Part shown: in pieces, positions 1 through 5,500 of the stretch
How the letters are laid out: the number at the start of each line of letters is the position of its first letter
Position numbering within the stretch: position 1 is the first letter of the stretch
NCBI GenBank assembly: GCA_905216215.1
Contig: CAJMSZ010000069.1
Coordinates: 1-5,864 of the forward strand
Direction: 5' to 3'
DNA: 5,864 nucleotides
Origin: an uncultured bacterium
GTDB lineage: Bacteria; Bacillota; Clostridia; Lachnospirales; Lachnospiraceae
Notes under the pieces: generated by a model
Database searches by the model: none
The model's input: the letters and a program-made list of their open reading frames with translations, nothing else
Told to the model about the DNA's origin: nothing
Position numbers and translations under genes: made by a program

Positions 1-129
1 TGGCTTAAAAGATTCAGATTTTCACTAGAAGCCAAAGAATTGAGAAAAGAAAAACTAATTTTCAAAATAAGGGTTATAAAAAGAACTTATAAATATACAG
101 ACATTAACCACTTAATGTCTTCTATGTGA
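1..129 (+). CDS. Possible C-terminal tail of an unidentified gene
   Basis: Reading from base 1, a frame stays open for 42 codons and ends at TGA 127-129. The fragment is rich in Lys and Arg (for example WLKRFRF near the start) and ends in INHLMSSM. I do not recognise the family. The region is AT-rich with many Lys codons, so a chance open frame of this length at a window edge is possible. A real gene would begin outside the window. Its stop lies 74 bp before the tnpV start on the same strand, and no terminator is evident between them. Treat this as a weak call. Confidence 0.25.
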   Translation, partial: WLKRFRFSLEAKELRKEKLIFKIRVIKRTYKYTDINHLMSSM

Positions 130-203
130 AAAGATTTTAAAGGAAAAACGCACATCCTACGCAGATAACATGACAATTTCATGAAAAGCGAAAGGAAATC
201 ATT

Positions 204-560
204 ATGAAAATCGAATACACAAAAGTGGGAGACTATTATTTACCGAATCTTTACTATCCGGAGGAAACTAGACCGATTGGATTCTGGGGAATGCTTTGGA
301 AGGAATATCTGAAAGAACATAAGCCTGGAACTTATACATATCTTCTTCTAACCGCCAGACTGGACAGCTATCTGACAGATCTGAATGAACAGGCACAGGA
401 ACGCTTTGAGCTGATTGAAGCTCAAATGCAAAGTACGGAGGGAGTTACCGAGGAACTGAAGAGACAGAATCCTATGGAAGGGATTGTGGCAAAAGAAATG
501 TATATTCGGGGATTTTTGGATTATGAAAGGCTGGTGTGTGAAAAGGACCGTAAAATTTAA
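204..560 (+). CDS. tnpV: TnpV-family transposon-encoded protein
   Basis: This 118-residue protein resembles the TnpV family, small proteins carried by Tn4451/Tn4453-type and related elements of Clostridia. Their biochemical role is not established. What can be seen is the family layout. An N-terminal GDYYLPNL stretch leads into RPIGFWG (about residues 24-30), then a basic helix with YLKEHKPGTY, a Leu-rich segment LLLTARLDSYL, and the late motif GVTEELKRQNPM. Length matches the usual ~120 residues. The start ATG is preceded by AAAGGAA (191-197) with a 6-base spacer, and a terminator follows the stop by 13 bases. The C-terminal quarter looks less like the relatives I know. The large serine recombinase often associated with tnpV is not in the window, so this copy is either at the edge of an element or stranded. 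The family call is from recognition of the protein, not from a search. Confidence 0.82.
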   Translation: MKIEYTKVGDYYLPNLYYPEETRPIGFWGMLWKEYLKEHKPGTYTYLLLTARLDSYLTDLNEQAQERFELIEAQMQSTEGVTEELKRQNPMEGIVAKEMYIRGFLDYERLVCEKDRKI

Positions 561-573
561 ATATTCATCTTAC

Positions 574-615
574 AAGCACTGACTGTAACGGCCGGTGCTT
601 CTTTTTGTTTTTTTT
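574..615 (+). terminator. Rho-independent terminator after tnpV
   Basis: AAGCAC (574-579) pairs with GTGCTT (595-600). The stem extends two pairs inward (TG with CG, one of them G-U). It is followed directly by a T-rich run, CTTTTTGTTTTTTTT (601-615). It lies 13 bases after the tnpV stop on the plus strand, so tnpV transcription should end here. Confidence 0.85.
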
Positions 616-702
616 AAAATAATCTGACATGCTTCAAGTCCCCACGTGTGATTAGTAAGAAAAATAAATTTTTCTGCGAAAGTACCATCCAAACACCCTC
701 TG

Positions 703-753
703 AAACTTGCAATTAGTGAAGGAATAGTTCATTTTTGTAAAAAAAACTTGCAA
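703..753. repeat. 10-bp direct repeat, 41 bp apart
   Basis: AAACTTGCAA occurs at 703-712 and again at 744-753. The spacing is close to four helical turns, so both copies would face the same side of the DNA, as binding sites of a regulator or recombinase often do. Both copies lie in A-rich DNA, which raises the chance of coincidence. Confidence 0.4.
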
Positions 754-898
754 AAGGGGTTGGTAAATATACTTTCAAAAGCTTTATAGGTAGAGGAACA
801 AAATTTTTTCATAATTTTTCAAAATCATGTCCGCTTTTATCTCTCCCAATACAGAATAAGTAAAGGGACTAACAAAAGTAAAAGAAAAAATGATAAAA

Positions 899-928
899 AT
901 GCAAAAAAATATCATGAATTTTTTGCAT
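899..928 (+). repeat. 10-bp inverted repeat just before an open frame
   Basis: ATGCAAAAAA (899-908) and TTTTTTGCAT (919-928) form a perfect stem with a 10-base loop. The stem ends one base before the ATG at 930. On the plus strand the stem ends in TTTTTTGCAT with no free U-run after it, so it is a poor plus-strand terminator. It could hide the ribosome entry region of the frame at 930, which itself lacks a Shine-Dalgarno sequence. Confidence 0.45.
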
Positions 929-929
929 C

Positions 930-1196
930 ATGCCAAGTTATTTGACTTTAGTAATCAGAGGATGTTTTGGAATGTTCCTTCGCTGTACCTTGACAACCGA
1001 TAAGAGCACCCTGGAAGTCTACCAGGAGTTCTGCCATGATCTTCCTTTTTCAGAGAGTGAGCGGAATCATAATGACACTCCCGATGATGGGCGGCTGACC
1101 AAAGCCTTATGGTCAGTGACCTGCTACTACAGGCAGAGGCAGTCTGAGACGACTGCAGATGAAAGGGAAATGCACGCCAGACCGCCGGACGAATGA
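930..1196 (+). CDS. Hypothetical 88-residue protein, possibly a 5'-damaged gene
   Basis: I do not recognise this family. The C-terminal two thirds looks like real protein: balanced codon use and hydrophilic segments such as LEVYQEFCHDLPF, ERNHNDTPDDGRLTKAL and WSVTCYYRQRQ. The first 25 residues are hydrophobic and Cys-rich and come from the AT-rich side. ATG 930 has no ribosome binding site and sits directly after an inverted repeat, so the true start may be missing or elsewhere. The stop overlaps a downstream ATG as ATGA (1193-1196), an arrangement typical of coupled genes, but the frame opened by that ATG looks like a shadow of the next gene. Its position between tnpV and ssb suggests a small mobile-element cargo protein, perhaps truncated. 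No signal peptide or nucleotide-binding motif is visible. Confidence 0.45.
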   Translation: MPSYLTLVIRGCFGMFLRCTLTTDKSTLEVYQEFCHDLPFSESERNHNDTPDDGRLTKALWSVTCYYRQRQSETTADEREMHARPPDE

Positions 1197-1231
1197 AGCT
1201 GATAACAATGTTTACAGGGCGAAATGCTCGG

Positions 1232-1238
1232 AAAGGAG
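1232..1238 (+). promoter_or_regulatory. Ribosome binding site deciding the start at 1245
   Basis: AAAGGAG lies 6 bases before ATG 1245. An in-frame ATG at 1224 lies upstream of this site and has no ribosome binding site of its own, so 1245 is preferred. Confidence 0.7.
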
Positions 1239-1244
1239 CAGTTT

Positions 1245-1487
1245 ATGACAGAACTGAAAATGAAAGAAATGCAGATAATCCACTGGTTTGGATGCCCAAA
1301 TCTGAACTGTACAAGGGAGAGAATTCATCTGGCAGCCATGCTTGCAACGAATACAGAAATGAAAAAGAATCTTTACAAGGTATGCAGATTCCTCGCAAGA
1401 GAAGAAATTGCATATCGGTATCCGATTATATATGAAATGATTCAGAAAATATTTTCGCCGGATGATACCAATCCACCGGAAGCATGA
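1245..1487 (+). CDS. Hypothetical 80-residue mobile-element protein
   Basis: The family is not recognised with certainty. The protein begins MTELKMKEMQIIHWFGCPN and has a CPNLNC pair of cysteines (about residues 17-22) that could bind metal, though only two cysteines are close together. It then has amphipathic helical stretches (RERIHLAAMLATNTEMKKNL, and REEIAYRYPIIYEMIQKIF) and an acidic, Pro-rich end. The start is chosen by AAAGGAG with a 6-base spacer. It lies 48 bases after the preceding frame and 80 bases before ssb on the same strand, so all three may be co-transcribed. Oddly, the same reading frame stays open for 18 codons after the TGA at 1485-1487 and encodes an acidic stretch. The stop may therefore be a mutation of a once longer protein. 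Function is unknown. Confidence 0.6.
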   Translation: MTELKMKEMQIIHWFGCPNLNCTRERIHLAAMLATNTEMKKNLYKVCRFLAREEIAYRYPIIYEMIQKIFSPDDTNPPEA

Positions 1488-1490
1488 GCA

Positions 1491-1544
1491 ATGTTTATGC
1501 CAGACAATGAACCAGATGATGAAGAATATGCAATGGCAGCGTAG
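1491..1544 (+). CDS. 17-codon acidic frame, possible tail of the preceding gene
   Basis: MFMPDNEPDDEEYAMAA is in the same frame as the gene ending at 1487, separated only by TGA and one GCA codon. Six of its 17 residues are Asp or Glu, in keeping with the acidic SPDDTNPPEA end of the upstream frame. GGAAG (1479-1483) lies 7 bases before the ATG, so independent initiation is possible but weak. A 5-bp hairpin (GCAGC-GTA-GCTGC, 1536-1548) covers its end. It is either a remnant C-terminus or chance. Confidence 0.25.
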   Translation: MFMPDNEPDDEEYAMAA

Positions 1545-1567
1545 CTGCGGAAAGGGCAATAGCGATT

Positions 1568-1920
1568 ATGAATAAAGTGATTTTAATGGGAAGACTGACA
1601 AAGAATTCGAAGATTAATATGCCGGAAAAGATAATGATATGGCAGTAGCAAGATATACACTTGCGGTAAATAGAAGATATAAACATTACGGAGAACAGGA
1701 AGCAGATTTTATCTCCTGTGTCACATTTGGAAAGAGTGCAGAGTTTGCACAGAAATATCTTCACAAGGGAACGAGAATTGTGATCGGAGGTCGTATCAGC
1801 ACCGGTAATTATAAGGACAAGGACGGGAAAACAATTTACACCACAGATGTGATTGTGGAAGAGCATGAATTTGCTCAGAACAAGGATAACGGTGCCGGTG
1901 CATTCTCTTTTCCATTTTAA
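1568..1920 (+). pseudogene. ssb: Single-stranded DNA-binding protein gene broken by a -1 frameshift
   Basis: Ssb coats single-stranded DNA through an OB fold and recruits replication and repair partners through its C-terminal tip. The N-terminus MNKVILMGRLTKNSKI reads from ATG 1568 but stops at TAG 1646. The rest continues in the -1 frame from TAT 1618: YAGKDNDMAVARYTLAVNRR, then ADFISCVTFGKSAEF, KYLHKGTRIVIGGRI, and YTTDVIVEEHEFAQ. Comparison with the normal Ssb N-terminus (GRLTKDPELRY) places a single missing base at about 1616-1618. Restored, the protein would be about 117 residues, short for the family. A Phe stands where many Ssbs have Trp (TFGK), as in numerous mobile-element versions. 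The C-terminus GAFSFPF lacks the acidic DDDIPF-type tip. A weak site AAAGGG (1551-1556) precedes the start at a long spacing of 11 bases. A sequencing indel could also explain the break. Confidence 0.85.
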
Positions 1921-1962
1921 AGAAGAAATCAAAAATTACAGGTATTCAACCTAACGAAATCG

Positions 1963-1971
1963 TGATATAAT
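1963..1971 (+). promoter_or_regulatory. Extended -10 promoter for the HTH gene
   Basis: TGATATAAT is a full extended -10 element (TG, one base, then TATAAT at 1966-1971). The -35 region at 17 bp spacing (TATTCA, 1943-1948) matches the consensus in only three places, as is common for extended -10 promoters. Transcription would start near 1978, giving a leader of about 30 bases before the ATG at 2008. No terminator is seen between the HTH gene and the hairpin cluster, so transcripts could run into it. Confidence 0.65.
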
Positions 1972-1995
1972 CAAAATATGTTCAGATGAAAAATA

Positions 1996-2001
1996 TGGAG
2001 G
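1996..2001 (+). promoter_or_regulatory. Ribosome binding site deciding the HTH start at 2008
   Basis: TGGAGG lies 6 bases before ATG 2008. An in-frame TTG at 2002 is immediately adjacent to this site and too close to be used. Confidence 0.75.
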
Positions 2002-2007
2002 TTGCTT

Positions 2008-2214
2008 ATGGGCGTAAGTTATAACAGATTATGGAAAATGCTCATAGATAAAAATATGAAGCGGATAGAGATGCAGTACCTCACCGGGATCAGCGGTAAT
2101 ATTCTTGCCCGGATGGGAAAAAACCAGTATGTATCAATGGAGACGATTGAGAAGATATGCAAGAAGCTGGACTGCACTGTTGATGAGATGATGGAATTTA
2201 CAGATGATGAATAA
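2008..2214 (+). CDS. Small Cro/C1-type helix-turn-helix regulator (XRE family)
   Basis: This 68-residue protein is essentially one DNA-binding domain of the HTH_26 (Cro/C1-type) kind, expected to bind operators as a dimer in the cytoplasm. The N-terminal helix is YNRLWKMLIDKNMKRIEM. The helix-turn-helix is at about residues 20-45 (MQYLTGISGNILARMGKN), followed by the family-typical YVSMETIEKICKKLDCTVDE and an acidic tail MMEFTDDE. The length is normal for these minimal regulators, which are frequent in Clostridia mobile elements. It has its own extended -10 promoter and an ideal ribosome binding site. Its target is unknown. Candidates are its own promoter, the hairpin cluster downstream, or genes of the element outside the window. 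The fold call is secure by pattern; the role as an element regulator is inferred from position. Confidence 0.88.
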   Translation: MGVSYNRLWKMLIDKNMKRIEMQYLTGISGNILARMGKNQYVSMETIEKICKKLDCTVDEMMEFTDDE

Positions 2215-2308
2215 CAGGAGCAGGTATGTCAAATTATTAAATCTGGCAGAACGTTTCAGAAGTCGAAAAAAGAAATTGAAAAAAGATAACACGCCGGATA
2301 CGGCATAA
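2204..2308 (+). CDS. 34-residue highly basic frame overlapping the HTH gene
   Basis: The frame starts at ATG 2204 inside the last codons of the HTH gene and ends at TAA 2306-2308, three bases before the hairpin cluster. The product has 11 Lys or Arg and only 3 acidic residues, with a central RFRSRKKKLKK. Translation could be coupled to the HTH stop. There is no good ribosome binding site of its own. A nucleic-acid-binding peptide would suit this composition, but it could equally be untranslated sequence in AT-rich DNA. No family is recognised. Confidence 0.3.
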   Translation: MMNNRSRYVKLLNLAERFRSRKKKLKKDNTPDTA

Positions 2309-2310
2309 TT

Positions 2311-2471
2311 CTCTTAGCAAAGCTAAGAGCGCACTTCGATACAGGCAATTACATTTGCCTGTATCGTGCGACCTGCGGTGCTATTCCTGATTTGGGAAAA
2401 TCTCAATCCGGGAATTAAGCGAAATCACAGATTTCGTACAAGGGAATGGATTCCCTTGTGGCACAGGTGCC
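2311..2471. other. Cluster of six tandem hairpins (possible structured RNA or DNA-processing site)
   Basis: Six inverted repeats follow one another with almost no gap. (1) CTCTTAGC/GCTAAGAG, 2311-2329, loop AAA. (2) A 12-bp perfect stem CGATACAGGCAA/TTGCCTGTATCG, 2337-2366, loop TTACAT, extended by CGCA/TGCG (2330-2333 and 2367-2370) across a 3-base bulge. (3) An imperfect stem between 2383 and 2415 closed by ATTCC/GGAAT. (4) CGAAATC/GATTTCG, 2420-2436. (5) ACAAGGGAA/TTCCCTTGT, 2438-2459, loop TGGA. (6) GGCAC/GTGCC, 2460-2471. TCAATC (2403-2408) could instead pair with GATTGA (2494-2499). No stem is followed by a U-run, so these are not simple terminators, and I see no convincing gene in the stretch. 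Stem sequences differ from one another, so this is not a repeat array. The arrangement could be a folded RNA, a transfer or single-strand replication origin, or a recombination site. The sequence alone does not decide. Confidence 0.7.
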
Positions 2472-2495
2472 TATCACTGACGTAAGAATCGGAGA

Positions 2496-2524
2496 TTGAC
2501 AAAGAGATGAAAGAAAAATATAAT
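2496..2524 (+). promoter_or_regulatory. Consensus sigma-A promoter of the hybrid kinase gene
   Basis: TTGACA (2496-2501) and TATAAT (2519-2524) are both perfect consensus hexamers, separated by exactly 17 bases. Transcription would start near 2531, leaving a leader of only about 20 bases before the kinase ATG. The promoter lies 24 bases after the last hairpin, so the hairpin cluster would not be in this transcript. It could act on the promoter only as DNA or from read-through RNA. Confidence 0.85.
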
Positions 2525-2551
2525 TCGCAAGCAAGGGTAGAGGAGACCAGA

Positions 2552-5500
2552 ATGGAAAATTACAGGGAAATGCGTGAACAAAAATTAAAAAGTGTGGATG
2601 AAATCCTTCATCAGATTTCCTGTATGGATCGTGCAGTAAATGAAAAGCAACTGGATGCGGTCATTCCATTTATACTAAAAGCGATAGGGAAATATGCAAA
2701 TGCGGATCGTGTCTACATTTTTGACTGGGTTACCGGAAAAAGAGAAAGGATTACAAATACCTTTGAATGGTGTGCGACAGGGGTAAATCCTCAGATCCAA
2801 AATCTTCAGAATATTCCCGGTGATTTTGTACCAAGATGGACAGAGAAGTTTTTGGCAAAAGAAAATATTGTTATTTATGATCTGGAAGATATTGCAGAAG
2901 AAATGCCGACAGAATATGAAATATTAAAACCGCAGGAGATCCATTCGCTGATCGCAGTACCATTTTTTGAAAATCAAAAACTGATCGGTTTCATTGGTGT
3001 GGATAATCCGGATATGGAGTTTGCACATCTTTTTGCATGCTTATTGACAGATATGGGTGGACATCTGCAGAGTGTACGTGAAAATATGCGGATGAGAAAA
3101 AAACTGGAAGAAGAACATGCAAGCCTTGAGCAAAGTCTGGTGGAATTGCAGAAGGAGAAAAATATACTGGATGTGCTGAGTATTGATTACACATCCATAT
3201 ACACTTGTGACCTTTTGAAGGATAGGATGTATCCGGTAAAATTATCCGAAAATACAAATGCGATTCTGGTAAAGGAACAGCTCGGATACGAATGCCATTC
3301 TTATTCTGAACGTATCCGATATTATTATGATCACTTTGTGGTAAAGGAATCAGCACCAGATTTCCTCGAAAAAATGAGTGCAGATTATCTGATGGAGTAT
3401 CTGGCATATCATGATCGTTTTGCCTACAGATTCCGATGTCTGGCAAGTCCTGCAGGGCAGAAGCACTTTGAGGTACAGATTGCCAGAATGAAAGAGACTA
3501 AGGGATTTCAGGTGGTTATGGGTTACCGCTATATAGATGATATTATCGAGGAACAGAAAAAACAGAAATATGAACTGGAGCAGGCTCTGGAAAGTGCGAC
3601 GCTCAATAGTGAAATTGTAAGTTCAATAAGTAAGCTCTACTGGCTCATTTATCATATGGATCTGGTCGAAGGAACGTATGAAGAAATTTCGGCAGGTCAG
3701 GAAATGTATCGTTTGACAGGGAAGAAATGCTATACAGAGGAAGTTTTTAAGGAAGTAAGAAAGTCGATCGTATCCTTTGAATATCAGAATGCAATGAAAA
3801 AATTTCTTGATACCGGTACTCTGGCGGACAGATTGAAAGAAGCTGACAGTACAGCTATGGAATACCGGACGACCAGTGGTTCCTGGCATCTGGCGAGATT
3901 TATCGTTAAGAAACGAAACACAGCAGGAAAAGTGACCAATGTGCTCTATGTGGTTCGTCAGATAGACAAGGAAAAAGAACTGGAAATTAAGTACAAGCAG
4001 GAAGTACTCGAATACAATCGTGTTATGTCCGGATTAAGTCTGGATTATACGATTGTATTTGTGCTGAATCTCGATACAGATGAATACAGGATCGTATTCA
4101 CACAGACAACGAATCATGCACAGATCAGGCAGAACATTACAGGTTTTTCGGAGTATGTGGATGAATATGTAAGAAAATATACGCTGCCTGATTTTAAGGA
4201 AGCAATGAGAAAAGAACTAAGTGCTGCTAACATCAGGAAACGGTTTCATCAGGAAGATGATTATCATTTTTCCTTTGAAACAGTACCAAATGAAGCCGGA
4301 CTGAGTCATTTTCAGGTTCATATAGTAAAGGAATATGATGGAGAGGAACACTATGCAGTTCTTGGTTTCCGCAGTATTGATGAAATCGTGAATCAGGAAC
4401 GTTTTTATAAAGAAGCCCTTAGAAATGCAAATCAGGCACTTCAGAGCGAGTTGGATATGATTGCATCTGCATTGCCGGGAGGAGTAAAGATAAGTAATGA
4501 TGATCCACAATACTCTTTCAAGTATGTATCGGAACAGTTTGCAAACATGCTCGGATACGATACACCAGAGGAACTGCGGGAAGCATGTGACGGCTCGATT
4601 GCAGGAATTGCTCATCCGGATGATCTTGAGACGGGGATTGCGGAAGCACTTGCACAGTATGAGAAAGATGACCATTATGAGATTACTTATCGAATGAGAT
4701 GCAAAGATGGATCCTATAAATATATTGAGGATCATGGGCGAAAAATCTGCAAACCGGAGGGGCTGGTTGAGCACTGGAATCTGATTTTAGATAAGCATGA
4801 ATTTGTAGAAAAGACAATTGAGCTGGAGAGTGAGAAAAGGGCGAATCAAAGCAAATCAGATTTTCTCGCCAGAATGTCTCATGATATGCGTACACCGTTG
4901 AATGGGATTATCGGGCTGCTTGATATATGCAGAAGCCATCCGGATGATAGGGAGCTGGTCGATTCCAGCAGAATAAAAGCAAGAGTTGCTGCAGACCATC
5001 TGCTTTCTCTGATTAATGATACGTTGGAACTCAGCAGACTGGAAGAAGGTGACCGTCCATTGATGACGGATGTATTTAATCTGCCATCTTTGCTCCACGA
5101 TGTGGAAATAATCTGTAAGCTAAAAGGAGATGAAAATGGGATCTCTGTGATTTGGATAAATGATATTGGCCATTTCGAATATCCGTATCTGATAGGCAGT
5201 TCATTGAGTGTCAAACAAATACTATTGAATCTCATAGGCAACAGTATTAAGTACAATCAGAGCAAAGGTTCTGTATTTTGTTATTTGAAAGAGCAGATTA
5301 TATCTGATACCAAATTGGAACTGGATTTTACCATAAAAGATACCGGAATCGGAATGTCAGATGAATTTATTAAGGATATTTTTAAACCATTTGTACAGGC
5401 GAATACAGGTGCCAGAACCAAGTATATGGGAACAGGTCTTGGAATGTCAATCGTAAAGAATCTCCTGGATAAAATGGGAGGCACGATCCAGATTGACAGT

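Larger units (their letters stand above)
616..929. other. AT-rich intergenic stretch with A/T hairpins and a 10-bp direct repeat
   Basis: I see no convincing gene on either strand. What it holds is a perfect 8-bp inverted repeat AGAAAAAT/ATTTTTCT (658-665 and 668-675), a direct repeat AAACTTGCAA at 703-712 and 744-753, and a 10-bp stem ATGCAAAAAA/TTTTTTGCAT starting at 899. A short frame of 37 codons (890-1003) begins here but has no ribosome binding site and runs across the start of the next frame. No promoter with both hexamers well matched is visible. The base composition shifts from very AT-rich to more balanced near position 1000, which could mark a junction between sequences of different origin. 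Confidence 0.6.

Noticed and set aside
890..1003. 37-codon frame MIKMQKNIMNFLHH... crossing position 930
   Set aside because: It has no ribosome binding site, overlaps the longer 930 frame, and stops just where the sequence begins to look coding in that other frame.
1193..1435. Plus-strand frame starting at the ATGA overlap with the preceding stop
   Set aside because: It overlaps the 1245 gene in another frame. The strong AAAGGAG site is correctly spaced for 1245 and lies inside this frame, and the product has no recognisable features.
1212..1932. Two long minus-strand open frames (1212-1559 and 1495-1932)
   Set aside because: They lie opposite the 80-residue gene and ssb, are rich in Cys, Phe, Ile and His as reverse-strand shadows usually are, and have no ribosome binding site.
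2311..2471. CRISPR array
   Set aside because: Stem sequences and lengths all differ. There is no repeated unit with spacers and no cas gene.
2311..2471. Retron msr-msd or diversity-generating retroelement RNA
   Set aside because: No reverse transcriptase gene is present in the window, and no template/variable repeat pair is seen.
2311..2471. Rho-independent terminator(s)
   Set aside because: None of the six stems is followed by a T-run on the plus strand, and none has a matching A-run for the minus strand.
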